Shown: positions 1 to 9,583, numbered from the stretch's first letter. The stretch: 64,000 nucleotides of DNA from Zunongwangia sp. ESRF-bin46 (GCA_002631855.1 NTLF01000014.1:609951-673950); one strand, 5' to 3'. Made by a program: numbers and translations. The notes: a model not told the origin generated them from the letters alone.

Positions 1-1971
1 ATCAAGGGTTCCATCTTTTAAACCTTCTAAAACAGCCCGACGTTCTTTAGCAGTTCGAAAACGATTTAAGTAATCAATATTCACAGGCATATCTGCCAAT
101 CGCTCTGTAAATGTTTTAAAATGCTGAAACGCCAAAATGGTGGTGGGCACCAAAATAGCAACTTGTTTGTTGTTGTCAACTGCTTTAAAAGCAGCACGAA
201 CGGCAACTTCTGTTTTTCCGAAACCTACATCGCCACAGATTAATCGGTCCATGGGGCGCTCATTTTCCATGTCACGCTTAACATCTTCAGTCGCAGTAGA
301 TTGATCGGGCGTGTCTTCATACATAAAAGAGGACTCTAATTCAGCTTGCAGGTATGAATCGGGATCATATGCAAACCCTTTTTGCAAGCGACGTTTGGCG
401 TAGAGTTCAATTAGGTTGAAGGCAATTTGCTTAACCCGTTTTTTGGTCTTTTGTTTTAGTTTTTTCCAAGCGGCACTGCCTAATTTGTATATTTTGGGCT
501 CTTTTCCGTCCTTGCCGTTATACTTGGTGATTTTATGAAGCGAATGAATGCTGAGGTACAGAATATCGCGTTCGCCATACATGAGTTTGATTGCTTCTTG
601 CTGCTTACCTTCCACATCAATTTTCTGAAGTCCGCCAAATTTTCCAATTCCGTGATCAATATGTGTCACATAATCGCCTACTTCAAGATTGGTCAACTCT
701 TTTAAGGTAATTGCCTGTTTTTTGGCATATCCGTTCTTAAGCTGAAATTTATGATACCGCTCAAAAATCTGATGGTCGGTATAGCAAACATTTTTTTGAT
801 TGTCATCGATAAACCCTTGAAACAAAGGGAATACAATCGTTTGGTATTCCTTTACGTGTTGCTCGGCATCTTCAAAAATGTCATGAAAACGCTTTGCTTG
901 TTGTTCACTACTACAAAAAATGTAGTTTTTATAACCTTTTTCTACGTTTTCGTTTAAGTTATCAATCAACAAATTGAATTGTTTGTTGAACGATGGTTGC
1001 GGTTTTGTGTTGAAATGAATCGCCTCGCTACTATTTTTACTATCTAATGTTACGGTTGTAAATTCAGAGAGTTGGCTTTTTAATAATTCGGAAGTGCAAA
1101 ACAATTCTTTCGGTTCGCTTTGCTTTATTTCGCCAGAAGCTTCGTTGAAAGCATGGGTTGCTTTTTCAAATAATTTTGTAATGCTGCTGCTTAATAGCTC
1201 TTCATTTTTCAGAAAAACCACGGTTTTTGAAGCGATGTATTTTAAGAAACTTTCACGCGTTTCTTCCATCATCTTATTTTCCACATTCGGGATGATGGAT
1301 ATTTTCTTTAATTGTACATCAGAAAGTTGTGTTTCTACATCAAACGTACGGATGCTATCTACTTCATCGCCAAAAAACTCAATCCGGTACGGCTCGTCAT
1401 TACTAAAACTAAACACATCTAAAATACCACCACGGACTGAAAATTCGCCAGGTTCGGTCACAAAATCGGTGCGTTTAAATTTATATTCAAACAACACTTC
1501 ATTTACAAAATCGATGGATACTTCTTCGCCTACTTTTAACTTTAAAGTGTTTTTTTCAAGCTCTTTCCGCGTTACTACTTTTTCAAATAGCGCCTCTGGA
1601 TAGGTAACAATAATGGCTGGTTTGCGTCGAGAATTGATGCGGTTCAGCACTTCGCTTCTCAACAATACATTGGCATTGTCGGTTTCTTCAATTTGGTAAG
1701 GCCGGCGATAACTTCCAGGATAAAATAACACGTTTTCGTCACCGTGTAATTGTTCCAAATCATTCAAATGGTAAGCTGCTTCTTCTTTATCATTTAAAAT
1801 AAGAAGGAATGGTTTTTCTGAAACTTTAAAAGCTTCAGAAATAACAATTGAAGTAGCAGAGCCAACTAAGCCTGAAACCGAAATTTGTTGTTGCGAACCA
1901 GATATAGCTTCCCCTAGCTTTAGGGTTTCATCAGCCTTTGAAAAAAGCGTATTAACGAGAGTTTTGCTCAT
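1..1971 (-). CDS. mfd: Transcription-repair coupling factor Mfd, N-terminal 657 residues (truncated by window edge)
   Basis: Mfd is an ATP-dependent translocase that removes RNA polymerase stalled at DNA lesions and recruits UvrA. The frame is open from an ATG at 1969-1971 to the window edge, so the C-terminal part of the translocase and the UvrA-autoinhibition domain are missing here. I see the UvrB-like N-terminal module, then the RNA-polymerase-interacting domain with the VGDYVTHIDHGIGKFGG segment near residues 480-500, then the start of the helicase motor with Walker A CGDVGFGKTEVAVRA near residues 575-590. It is divergent from the flavoprotein gene to its right. The annotation is firm; only the 3' end is unseen. 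Confidence 0.95.
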   Translation of the reverse strand, partial: MSKTLVNTLFSKADETLKLGEAISGSQQQISVSGLVGSATSIVISEAFKVSEKPFLLILNDKEEAAYHLNDLEQLHGDENVLFYPGSYRRPYQIEETDNANVLLRSEVLNRINSRRKPAIIVTYPEALFEKVVTRKELEKNTLKLKVGEEVSIDFVNEVLFEYKFKRTDFVTEPGEFSVRGGILDVFSFSNDEPYRIEFFGDEVDSIRTFDVETQLSDVQLKKISIIPNVENKMMEETRESFLKYIASKTVVFLKNEELLSSSITKLFEKATHAFNEASGEIKQSEPKELFCTSELLKSQLSEFTTVTLDSKNSSEAIHFNTKPQPSFNKQFNLLIDNLNENVEKGYKNYIFCSSEQQAKRFHDIFEDAEQHVKEYQTIVFPLFQGFIDDNQKNVCYTDHQIFERYHKFQLKNGYAKKQAITLKELTNLEVGDYVTHIDHGIGKFGGLQKIDVEGKQQEAIKLMYGERDILYLSIHSLHKITKYNGKDGKEPKIYKLGSAAWKKLKQKTKKRVKQIAFNLIELYAKRRLQKGFAYDPDSYLQAELESSFMYEDTPDQSTATEDVKRDMENERPMDRLICGDVGFGKTEVAVRAAFKAVDNNKQVAILVPTTILAFQHFKTFTERLADMPVNIDYLNRFRTAKERRAVLEGLKDGTLD

Positions 1972-2074
1972 AAAGGCGCAAAGATAGTATCTTATCTTCT
2001 TATTCTAAGCTGCCACATAGAGTTTTATCATTTTCATAACACAATTAGGTTGCAGCAATACGTATTTTTAGATT

Positions 2075-3427
2075 ATGGCTATAGAAGAGTTTGACGTATT
2101 TGTAATAGGAACAGGAACCGCTGGAAAAAGCGTGGCATACGATTGTGTTGAAGCTGGAATGAGTGTCGCTATTGCTGATAATAGAGAGTTTGGTGGCACG
2201 TGTGCCAATCGAGGTTGCGACCCTAAAAAAGTATTGGTAGGCGTTACTGAGGCCATACAATTGACTGAAAATTTAAAAGGAAAGGGAATTATATCTGTTC
2301 CTGAAGTAAGTTGGAAAGACGTACAAAAATTTAAATCAAATTTTACTGAAGCTGTTCCCGCAGCTACCGAACGTGATTTAGAAGAAGCTGGAATTGCTAT
2401 GTACCACCAATCACCCCAGTTTTTAGATGAAAACACGCTGTCTGTAGAAGGGAAAACGGTGAAAGCTAAAAAGATTGTCATTGCCACAGGACAAAAACCT
2501 TTAGAGTTAAAAATACCCGGAAGAGAACATTTAAAAACGAGTGACGACTTTTTAGAGTTACCAGAGCTACCAGAAAGTATTGTTTTTGTAGGCGCTGGTT
2601 ATATTGGGATGGAGTTTGCTCATATTGCAGCGCGCTGTGGTGCAAAAGTTACCGTGGTTGAGTTTGCCCCAAGGCCTTTAATGCCTTTTGATGAAGATAT
2701 TGTCAATCATCTTGTAGAAGCTTCAGAAAAAATAGGAATTGATTTTATTTTCAACGCTCAAGTAACAGAGGTGGAGGAATTACAAAAAAATCATCGTGTC
2801 ATTTTTCAGAAAAATGGAAAAGAGAATTCCGTTAAAGCTAGAGCTGTTTTTAATACAGCAGGACGCGTACCTTCCATAGACGAACTTGATTTAGATAAAG
2901 GAAATGTTGCGGTTGAAAAAGGAGGCGTTTCAGTAAATGAGTTTCTTCAAAATACCACAAATCCGTCGGTGTATGCCTGTGGTGATGTTTCGGCCAGTGG
3001 TTCGTTGCCGTTAACGCCTACTTCGTCTCAAGAAGCGCGAGTGGTTTCAAAAAATATTCGGAAAAATAACGTATTGAAAATGGATTTCCCACCGGTTCCT
3101 TCCGTAGTATTTACCTTGCCGCAAGTCGCTGCTATTGGTTTGACCGAAGAAGAAGCTAAAAAACAAGGCTACGATATTGTAGTGGAGTCTAAAAGCGTGC
3201 CTTCGTGGTTTAATGCAAAACGAATTAATGAAGAAACCTATGCTTATAAGACCATAGTCGATAAAGACCGAAACTTAATTTTAGGAGCACACATTATAGC
3301 ACCACACGCTAGTGAAATGATTAATCTTTTTGTCCTCGCGATGTGTGGGAAATTAAAATGCGAAGATTTAAAGGCCATGATTTTTGCCTACCCAACGTGG
3401 GGTAACGATATTAAGGGGATGGTTTGA
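2075..3427 (+). CDS. Glutathione-reductase-like FAD/NAD(P)-dependent disulfide oxidoreductase
   Basis: A 450-residue two-dinucleotide-fold flavoprotein. The FAD-binding GTGTAG motif is at residues 12-17, the redox-active CxxxxC pair is C43/C48 in GTCANRGCDPKK, the NAD(P)-binding GAGYIGMEFA follows near residue 172, and the second FAD motif (YACGDV) lies near 305. The C-terminal dimerisation domain is present, but the position of the catalytic HPTxxE motif of glutathione reductase and lipoamide dehydrogenase reads YPTWGN (Y439-N444), so the His-Glu dyad is absent. It is therefore probably not a classical glutathione reductase; the substrate is unknown. It is a single gene between divergent mfd and a convergent membrane-protein gene. 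Confidence 0.88.
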   Translation: MAIEEFDVFVIGTGTAGKSVAYDCVEAGMSVAIADNREFGGTCANRGCDPKKVLVGVTEAIQLTENLKGKGIISVPEVSWKDVQKFKSNFTEAVPAATERDLEEAGIAMYHQSPQFLDENTLSVEGKTVKAKKIVIATGQKPLELKIPGREHLKTSDDFLELPELPESIVFVGAGYIGMEFAHIAARCGAKVTVVEFAPRPLMPFDEDIVNHLVEASEKIGIDFIFNAQVTEVEELQKNHRVIFQKNGKENSVKARAVFNTAGRVPSIDELDLDKGNVAVEKGGVSVNEFLQNTTNPSVYACGDVSASGSLPLTPTSSQEARVVSKNIRKNNVLKMDFPPVPSVVFTLPQVAAIGLTEEEAKKQGYDIVVESKSVPSWFNAKRINEETYAYKTIVDKDRNLILGAHIIAPHASEMINLFVLAMCGKLKCEDLKAMIFAYPTWGNDIKGMV

Positions 3428-3432
3428 ACAGG

Positions 3433-4233
3433 CTAATCTTTTCTAAAATGCTCTTTACATTTTTGTACCGGACTAGTATCTCTGTTCTGAAAAGAGTGAA
3501 CTGCGCTGCTAATAAATAAAACAGCTGCAGTTATTAGTGTAGCGTACACAATGCTTTGGTTGCTGTCCCAATTAGCTACTGCAATGGCGATTAAAGCCCA
3601 AACACCGACCAGGGCAAATTCACGCATATTGCGTTTCCAGGTGACGGTGAGATTAATGATTCCGGCAATAACGATCATTATGACCGTCCAATAAGTTTCA
3701 GATAAGCCCCATCCTTCCCAGCCGATACTACTTAAGTATGCAGCAATGTTTGCAATGCTTGCTACAGTAATCCACCCGCTGTAAAAAACAAAAGGCCACC
3801 ATAAAAATGATATGACTGAAATAGGTGCGTCCCACAATTCCATACTGTTGTTCATCACAATTTTTAAAAGTGAAAACAGTAAAACGAACATTGCTAGTAT
3901 AGAAAAACTAATATATCCGTAGAGCCAAAAGGTAACCCACATAATATTGGCTACACAAGAGAGGACGAACCACCAGCCAGTTTTCAGCACAAAAGCATCG
4001 TCTCTTACTTTTCTGAAAAGACTTCGACTTTGATAGATTACAAACCCTAACAATAACAAATAAATAAATCCCCAAATCGAGAATGCATAACCTGCTGGAG
4101 TAAATAAATTGGGCATGGAAGCAGAAACTTCACCGATTGTGGTGTCGTTCATCGCACCGGTGTTTGAGAGGTAGTTCACAAAAACGGTAGCCAAAAAGGC
4201 AAGGATATTGGCAATTTGTAGTGTTTTTTTCAT
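3433..4233 (-). CDS. Tryptophan-rich multipass membrane protein, TspO/MBR-like
   Basis: A 266-residue protein with about seven predicted hydrophobic segments and many tryptophans. The segment TPAGYAFSIWGFIYLLL at residues 46-62 resembles the first conserved block of TspO/MBR (peripheral benzodiazepine receptor-like) proteins, and WPFVFYSGWITVA resembles a second. It is longer than classical TspO (about 160 residues), as in the family usually annotated 'tryptophan-rich sensory protein' in Bacteroidota. TspO proteins bind tetrapyrroles and related ligands; that role is an inference here. It is monocistronic, ends 5 bases from the convergent flavoprotein gene, and has a basic cytoplasmic tail. 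Confidence 0.65.
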   Translation of the reverse strand: MKKTLQIANILAFLATVFVNYLSNTGAMNDTTIGEVSASMPNLFTPAGYAFSIWGFIYLLLLGFVIYQSRSLFRKVRDDAFVLKTGWWFVLSCVANIMWVTFWLYGYISFSILAMFVLLFSLLKIVMNNSMELWDAPISVISFLWWPFVFYSGWITVASIANIAAYLSSIGWEGWGLSETYWTVIMIVIAGIINLTVTWKRNMREFALVGVWALIAIAVANWDSNQSIVYATLITAAVLFISSAVHSFQNRDTSPVQKCKEHFRKD

Positions 4234-4354
4234 AGGCTCTTAAAGTTAAAAGTTTAAAAGATGAATCCTTTTTGAATTAAGAAAAATTTAGCGAAGGATA
4301 TTTTCAGTGAAAAATAAAAAAGTCTAGTTTACTGAACTTGATTTGTAAATATTT

Positions 4355-4362
4355 TATATTTG
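4355..4362 (+). promoter_or_regulatory. Putative -7 promoter box (TATATTTG) of the TerB-like gene
   Basis: TATATTTG matches the Bacteroidota sigma-A -7 consensus TAnnTTTG exactly and ends 17 bases before the ATG at 4380. A TTG lies at 4338-4340, at shorter spacing than usual for a -33 element. Confidence 0.5.
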
Positions 4363-4379
4363 TAGTTTAATACGATACT

Positions 4380-4808
4380 ATGTCATTTACAGACCTTTTT
4401 GAAAGAGGAGAACACTCCAGAAATTTGAGCCATTTTGCTTCTATTGCAAATATTGCAGCCATCGATGGTGAATTGAACGAAGAAGAAGAAAAGCTATTGA
4501 AGCGTTTTGCGCGAAAATTGAATATTGAAGAAGATGAATACCAAGAAGTGATCAAAAACCCTTCTAAATATCCTATAAATCCACCAAATAGCTCTGACAG
4601 GCGTTTGGAGCGTATGCACGATCTTTTTGAAATGATCTTTGCTGATCACGAAATAGACGATCATGAGCGTTTTTTAATTGAACGCTATGCAATTGGGTTA
4701 GGATATACAGCAGAATTGGCCCAAAAACTAATTAAACGCTCTATCGAAATATACGATGGGGGATTAAACCTTGAAGATTACCGTTATTTGTTGAATAGAG
4801 ATAAATAA
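4380..4808 (+). CDS. TerB-family (tellurite-resistance-like) cytoplasmic protein
   Basis: A 142-residue all-helical acidic protein. The segment FASIANIAAIDGELNEEEE near residues 20-38 carries the TerB/DjlA-type pattern in which a helix is followed by DGxxxxEE, and the pattern recurs as FADHEIDDHERFLIER near residues 90-105. TerB-like domains bind divalent metal through such acidic residues; the cellular role in Bacteroidota is unknown and tellurite resistance should not be assumed. It stands alone behind a TATATTTG box and is followed by a strong intrinsic terminator. Confidence 0.75.
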   Translation: MSFTDLFERGEHSRNLSHFASIANIAAIDGELNEEEEKLLKRFARKLNIEEDEYQEVIKNPSKYPINPPNSSDRRLERMHDLFEMIFADHEIDDHERFLIERYAIGLGYTAELAQKLIKRSIEIYDGGLNLEDYRYLLNRDK

Positions 4809-4829
4809 TCGCTTCAGAAATATAATTAG

Positions 4830-4867
4830 AACACCCAAAACTTATTTAGTGTTGGGTGTTTTTTTAT
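4830..4867 (+). terminator. Intrinsic terminator after the TerB-like gene
   Basis: A perfect 9-bp stem AACACCCAA/TTGGGTGTT (4830-4838 with 4852-4860) with a 13-base loop is followed by a T7 tract. On the opposite strand it may also serve fbp, which ends at 4864. Confidence 0.85.
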
Positions 4868-5871
4868 TTAGCATTTTTCATAAACTCTTCCGCCTTTTCC
4901 ATCATATTTACACTTCCGCAGAAAAAAGGAACACGTTGGTGTAGTTTGGTAGGTTGAATGTCTAAAATACGGGTATAGCCATCACTGGCTTTTCCGCCGG
5001 CTTGTTCGGTTAAATAGGCCATGGGATTACATTCATACAATAATCGAAGCTTGCCATCGGGGTTTTTAGATGTACTTGGGTAGATGTAAATTCCGCCTTT
5101 AATTAAGTTTCTATGAAAGTCTGAAACCATAGAACCTATATATCGAGCTGTGTAAGGGCGGTCGCCTTCTTCTTTTTGACAGTATTTTATGTAATCTTTC
5201 ACACCTTGTGGAAAATGCACATAATTCCCTTCGTTTACAGAATAGATATTACCGTCTTTCGGAAATTTCATATTAGGGTGCGATAAATAATACGTTCCAA
5301 TTGCTGGATTTAATGTAAAGCCGTTTACACCGTGACCTGTTGTATAAACAATCATGGTAGAGGTTCCATATACAATATAACCAGCAGCCACCTGTCTATT
5401 TCCGGGTTGTAAAAAATCGTTTATAGTAACTGGAGATCCAGAAGGTGTTACGCGTCTGTAAATAGAAAAAATAGTCCCTACCGAAACATTTACATCAATA
5501 TTTGAAGAGCCGTCCAAAGGATCAATTAAAACAACATATTTATTGTCGTTTTTCTCATTTCGACCTTTAATGGTTATAAAATCATCTTCTTCTTCACTGG
5601 CAATACCACAAACAATTTCTCGGTTGGTCAATGTATTGATAAAAGCTTCATTGGCATATACATCCAATTTTTGCTGGTCTTCACCTTGTATATTTTGGTC
5701 TCCTGCTGTACCTAAAATATCGACTAAACCAGCTTTGTTTACTTCATGGTTAACCACTTTAGCCGCCAAGCGAATGGAATTGATAAGTCGCGACAATTCG
5801 CCCGAAGAATACTTAAATTCTTCTTGATTTTCAATAATAAATTCGCCTAACGTTTTGTTCTTGTTTGCCAT
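4864..5871 (-). CDS. fbp: Fructose-1,6-bisphosphatase, class I
   Basis: A gluconeogenic phosphatase converting fructose 1,6-bisphosphate to fructose 6-phosphate. The 335-residue length is typical of class I enzymes. The metal-binding signature DPLDGSSN is at residues 117-124, preceded by the acidic cluster SEEED near residues 92-96. The substrate-binding [15 protein letters not shown] region lies near residue 240, and the C-terminal AGGKASDG is present near residue 292. It is monocistronic, opposite to the GNAT gene. Together with pckA at 53539 it provides both dedicated gluconeogenic steps. Confidence 0.95.
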   Translation of the reverse strand: MANKNKTLGEFIIENQEEFKYSSGELSRLINSIRLAAKVVNHEVNKAGLVDILGTAGDQNIQGEDQQKLDVYANEAFINTLTNREIVCGIASEEEDDFITIKGRNEKNDNKYVVLIDPLDGSSNIDVNVSVGTIFSIYRRVTPSGSPVTINDFLQPGNRQVAAGYIVYGTSTMIVYTTGHGVNGFTLNPAIGTYYLSHPNMKFPKDGNIYSVNEGNYVHFPQGVKDYIKYCQKEEGDRPYTARYIGSMVSDFHRNLIKGGIYIYPSTSKNPDGKLRLLYECNPMAYLTEQAGGKASDGYTRILDIQPTKLHQRVPFFCGSVNMMEKAEEFMKNAK

Positions 5872-5950
5872 TTTTATCTTAATAGATGGATTTTAGTCGC
5901 AAATATCGATATTTTTGTCCAAAGCGTATTTTAATTAAACCGAAAATAAG

Positions 5951-6433
5951 ATGGATTTCAACATTCGTAAAAGTACTAAAGAAGACATGCCTGCCGTATT
6001 GCACTTGATAAAGGAGTTGGCAGATTATGAAAAAATGGAGCATGAAGTAGAAATAACTACGGAAAACTTAGTAAAAGAAGGTTTTGGGGATGATCCATTG
6101 TTTGATTGTTTTATTGCTGAAAAAGAAGATGGCGAGGTAGTGGGAATGGCATTGGTTTATTTTCGGTTTTCTACCTGGAAAGGTAAAACGCTTCACTTAG
6201 AAGATTTAATGGTGAAAAAAGAATACCGTGGTGAAGGTTTGGGAATTGCTATTTATTCCGAAGTAATAAAATTTGGAGCTTCTCATGGCGTAAAACGAAT
6301 AGAATGGATTGTACTCGATTGGAATAAAAATGCCATAAAGTTTTATGAAGATACAGGAGCTTCGCTTCAAAAACAGTGGTACACAGTGCAAATGGACGAA
6401 GAAGGAATTAAAAATTTTGTTGAAAATTTATAG
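5951..6433 (+). CDS. GNAT-family N-acetyltransferase
   Basis: A 160-residue single-domain acetyltransferase. Motif A for acetyl-CoA binding is seen as VKKEYRGEGLGIAIYSEV near residues 88-105, and the C-terminal KFYEDTGASLQ is the typical motif B end. The profile resembles the diamine/thialysine acetyltransferase branch (starting with RKSTKEDMPAVLHLIKELADYE), but the substrate cannot be read from sequence. Its TAG stop abuts the ATG of the aspartate kinase gene (6431-6434), so the two are probably co-transcribed and translationally coupled. Confidence 0.85.
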   Translation: MDFNIRKSTKEDMPAVLHLIKELADYEKMEHEVEITTENLVKEGFGDDPLFDCFIAEKEDGEVVGMALVYFRFSTWKGKTLHLEDLMVKKEYRGEGLGIAIYSEVIKFGASHGVKRIEWIVLDWNKNAIKFYEDTGASLQKQWYTVQMDEEGIKNFVENL

Positions 6434-7690
6434 ATGAAAGTATTTAAGTTTGGAGGGGCATCGGTTAAAGATGCTCAAGGGGTTAAAAATGTAACAACCG
6501 TACTTAAAAAAACCGGAGAAAAAGATTTAGTAGTTGTAGTCTCGGCGATGGGAAAAATGACCAATGCGTTGGAGGAGGTTGTTACAGCACATTTAGCAAA
6601 AAGCGATACGTTAAAAGACCATCTTTTAACTATTGAAACCTATCACTACGATATATTAAAAGAGTTATTTCCTAATCAGGAACATGCTATTTATAAGGCT
6701 GTCTCAGGACTTTTGGACCAATTAAAAGGATTTTTGGTTTCTTCAAAATCAAAAAATCACGCCTTTGTTTATGATCAAATAGTAAGCTATGGTGAGTTGA
6801 TTTCTACAACAATAGTTTCTACATTCCTTTCTGAAGAGAACATTAAAAACACGTGGTTAGATGTTCGTGGATGCATTAAAACGGATGACAATTACCGCGA
6901 TGCAAAAGTAGACTGGGAGGTAACCCAAAAAAGAATTGTCGATAAAGTAAGCCCAACTGGAATTACCATTACACAAGGTTTTTTAGGTGCAGAACATGAG
7001 AATAACTTCACTACCACATTAGGTCGGGAGGGGAGTGATTATACGGCAGCTATTTTTGCCTATTGTTTAAATGGCGAATCGGTTACCATCTGGAAAGATG
7101 TTCCGGGGGTGTTAAATGCCGATCCAAGATATTTCAGTAAAACTCAACTATTGAATAAGATATCGTATCGAGAAGCGATAGAACTTGCTTTTTACGGCGC
7201 TTCGGTAATTCACCCAAAAACCTTGCAACCGTTACAACGAAAAGAGATTCCGTTGTATGTAAAATCATTTTACAATCCTGAAGACGAAGGGACTTGTGTA
7301 GGCAAGGGAGTTACTTTAGACCCAAAAACATCGTGTTTTATTTTAAAGAATAACCAAGTGCTTATTTCACTTTCATCTTTGGACTTCAGTTTTATGATGG
7401 AAGACCATATAGGTGACGTTTTTAAGTGGTTGCACAAGTATAAAATGAAGGTGGAATTAATCCAAAATTCAGCTATTAGTTTTTCGGTTTGTGTGGATAA
7501 TAAATACGACAAACTGGACGAATTATTAGTAAAACTTCGCGAAAAATTTAAGGTAAAATGGAACGAAGGCGTAACATTATACACTGTTAGGCATTCTATT
7601 CCTTCAGAAATCAAAGCATTGACTGAAAATCGAAACGTTTTACTAAAACAGGAAAGTAGGGATACTGTTCAAATTATTGTAGAAAACTAG
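6434..7690 (+). CDS. lysC: Aspartate kinase, monofunctional
   Basis: Phosphorylates aspartate in the first step of lysine, threonine and methionine synthesis. The N-terminal kinase signature KFGGAS is at residues 5-10, the TTLGREGSDYTAA segment near residues 193-205 is the aspartate/ATP-site motif, and a regulatory region from about residue 300 is ACT-like (VLISLSSLDFSFM; second repeat with VELIQNSAISFSV). No homoserine dehydrogenase domain is fused. It begins directly after the GNAT stop codon. The length of 418 residues is short for a lysine-sensitive enzyme but normal for this lineage. Confidence 0.9.
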   Translation: MKVFKFGGASVKDAQGVKNVTTVLKKTGEKDLVVVVSAMGKMTNALEEVVTAHLAKSDTLKDHLLTIETYHYDILKELFPNQEHAIYKAVSGLLDQLKGFLVSSKSKNHAFVYDQIVSYGELISTTIVSTFLSEENIKNTWLDVRGCIKTDDNYRDAKVDWEVTQKRIVDKVSPTGITITQGFLGAEHENNFTTTLGREGSDYTAAIFAYCLNGESVTIWKDVPGVLNADPRYFSKTQLLNKISYREAIELAFYGASVIHPKTLQPLQRKEIPLYVKSFYNPEDEGTCVGKGVTLDPKTSCFILKNNQVLISLSSLDFSFMMEDHIGDVFKWLHKYKMKVELIQNSAISFSVCVDNKYDKLDELLVKLREKFKVKWNEGVTLYTVRHSIPSEIKALTENRNVLLKQESRDTVQIIVEN

Positions 7691-7705
7691 TTGAATTGCT
7701 TTCGC

Positions 7706-7713
7706 TATATTTG
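7706..7713 (+). promoter_or_regulatory. Putative -7 promoter box (TATATTTG) of the acyltransferase fusion gene
   Basis: An exact TAnnTTTG match 40 bases before the ATG at 7754, in the gap after lysC. This suggests independent transcription of the lipid-synthesis gene. Confidence 0.45.
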
Positions 7714-7753
7714 TGTAAGGTATCAATCATACCAGATTTAAATTAAAAACACT

Positions 7754-9571
7754 ATGGGATTAGTTAATGCTAAAGAAGTGGCCAAGGCCATTAATGTCGA
7801 TAACTTCGGCTTTCTGGGCACTTTTATGGGCTGGTCCTTAATGAAGGTGCTGAACATTTCTACCCTTAATAAAATCTATGACCGCAACAAGCATTTAAGC
7901 GATTTAGAGTTTATAAATGCATTGCTGGATGAATTTGAAATCAATTTTGAAATACCAGAAGAAGATTTACGGCGTATTCCTAAAAAAGGCCCTTTTATAA
8001 CCATTTCTAACCATCCGTTAGGTGGGATTGATGGTATCTTATTATTGAAACTATTATTAGAACACCGTCCGGATTTTAAAATCATTGCTAATTTCTTATT
8101 GCATAGAATCGAACCGTTAAAACCGTATGTAATGCCCGTAAATCCTTTTGAAGAAAGAAAGGATGTAAAATCGAGCGTGATGGGTTTTAAAAATGCATTG
8201 TCACACGTTAGGGAAGAACATCCATTGGGAATTTTCCCAGCCGGGGAGGTTTCAACATATAGAGACGGTAAATTGGTAGTTGATAAACCATGGGAACCAG
8301 CGGCGATGAAATTGATTAAAAAAGCCGAAGTTCCAGTCGTTCCTATTTATTTTCATGCGAAAAATAGTAAGCTGTTTTATCGTATGGCAAAACTGAATGA
8401 TACTTTACGAACGGCAAAATTACCTTCGGAATTATTGACTCAAAAAGAACGGGTAATAAAAGTGCGAATTGGAAATGCCATTTCAGTAAAAGATCAAGCC
8501 GAACATGAAACACTAGAAGATTTTACCAATTTCCTTAGACGAAAAACGTATGTTCTGTCCAATCCTTTTCAGAAAAAAAAATTATTGGATACTATTCCAA
8601 AATCACTAAAAATACCCAAGTTGCCTAAAAAAATTGCAGGCCCCATTCCATTAGAAGCTATGGAGCCCGAAATAGAATCACTTCGTCAAAATGATAAGCG
8701 GTTGCTCATCAGTAAAAATTATGAAGTCTTTTTAGCACAAGCCGAAACCATACCTAACATACTGCGTGAAATAGGAAGATTGCGCGAAATCACCTTTAGG
8801 GAAGTAGGAGAAGGAACCAATAATGCTGTAGATTTGGATGAGTTTGACGCCTATTACCACCATATGTTTTTGTGGGATAATGACGCAAAAAAATTAGCCG
8901 GAGCCTATCGTATGGGATTAGGAGAGCAAATTTTTAAGCAATTTGGCATTGACGGTTTCTATTTGCAAGATTTATTTAGGTTTGATCAAGAATTATATCC
9001 CATGATGAGTAAAAGCATCGAAATGGGACGTGCTTTTATCATTAAAGAATATCAATTAAGACCAATGCCACTCTTTTTATTATGGAAAGGAATAGTGCAT
9101 ACCACACTTCGGTTCCCAAATCATAGATATTTAATTGGTGGGGTAAGTATTAGCAATAAGTTTTCCGATTTCAGTAAAAGCTTGATGATCGAGTTTATGA
9201 AATCGAACTACTACGATCCTTATGTGGCACAATACATTAAACCAAAAAAGGAATATAAAGTAACGCTAAAAGATGCCGATAAAGACTTCATTTTTGATGA
9301 AAGTGAAGCCGATCTTAACAAATTTGATAAAATAATTGATGAGGTAGAACCTGGCGACTTAAGACTTCCCGTATTGATAAAAAAATACATTAAACAAAAC
9401 GCCAAAGTAGTGGCTTTTAACGTAGATCCGCTGTTTAACAATGCGGTAGACGGTTTAATGTACATTCGTATTGCCGATTTACCTGAAAGCACGGTAAAAC
9501 CTGTTATGGAAGAGTTTCAGGAAGAGTTGGAAAAAAAGTATGCCAACGGCGGTAAAAAGGAAGAGGAGTGA
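7754..9571 (+). CDS. Bifunctional acyltransferase, OlsF-like ornithine/glycine-lipid synthase
   Basis: A 605-residue fusion. The N-terminal half is a PlsC-type O-acyltransferase with NHPLGGID at residues 86-93 (H87 and D93, an HX5D spacing) and FPAGEVS near residue 160. The C-terminal half from about residue 320 is a GNAT-like N-acyltransferase of the OlsB/hemolysin type (LREITFREVGEG, then AGAYRMGLG). The order O-acyltransferase then N-acyltransferase matches OlsF, the bifunctional ornithine-lipid enzyme described in Serratia proteamaculans and Flavobacterium johnsoniae. The product could equally be a glycine lipid, as made by separate GlsA/GlsB in Bacteroides. It is expected at the inner face of the cytoplasmic membrane. 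The gene is single and convergent with the SGNH gene. Confidence 0.82.
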   Translation: MGLVNAKEVAKAINVDNFGFLGTFMGWSLMKVLNISTLNKIYDRNKHLSDLEFINALLDEFEINFEIPEEDLRRIPKKGPFITISNHPLGGIDGILLLKLLLEHRPDFKIIANFLLHRIEPLKPYVMPVNPFEERKDVKSSVMGFKNALSHVREEHPLGIFPAGEVSTYRDGKLVVDKPWEPAAMKLIKKAEVPVVPIYFHAKNSKLFYRMAKLNDTLRTAKLPSELLTQKERVIKVRIGNAISVKDQAEHETLEDFTNFLRRKTYVLSNPFQKKKLLDTIPKSLKIPKLPKKIAGPIPLEAMEPEIESLRQNDKRLLISKNYEVFLAQAETIPNILREIGRLREITFREVGEGTNNAVDLDEFDAYYHHMFLWDNDAKKLAGAYRMGLGEQIFKQFGIDGFYLQDLFRFDQELYPMMSKSIEMGRAFIIKEYQLRPMPLFLLWKGIVHTTLRFPNHRYLIGGVSISNKFSDFSKSLMIEFMKSNYYDPYVAQYIKPKKEYKVTLKDADKDFIFDESEADLNKFDKIIDEVEPGDLRLPVLIKKYIKQNAKVVAFNVDPLFNNAVDGLMYIRIADLPESTVKPVMEEFQEELEKKYANGGKKEEE

Positions 9572-9583
9572 AAAATACACCGT

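Noticed and set aside
1094-1603. A 169-codon plus-strand frame inside the mfd region
   Set aside because: It lies antisense within mfd, is Ser/Phe-rich without family motifs, and mfd's frame through the same bases shows clear conserved domains.
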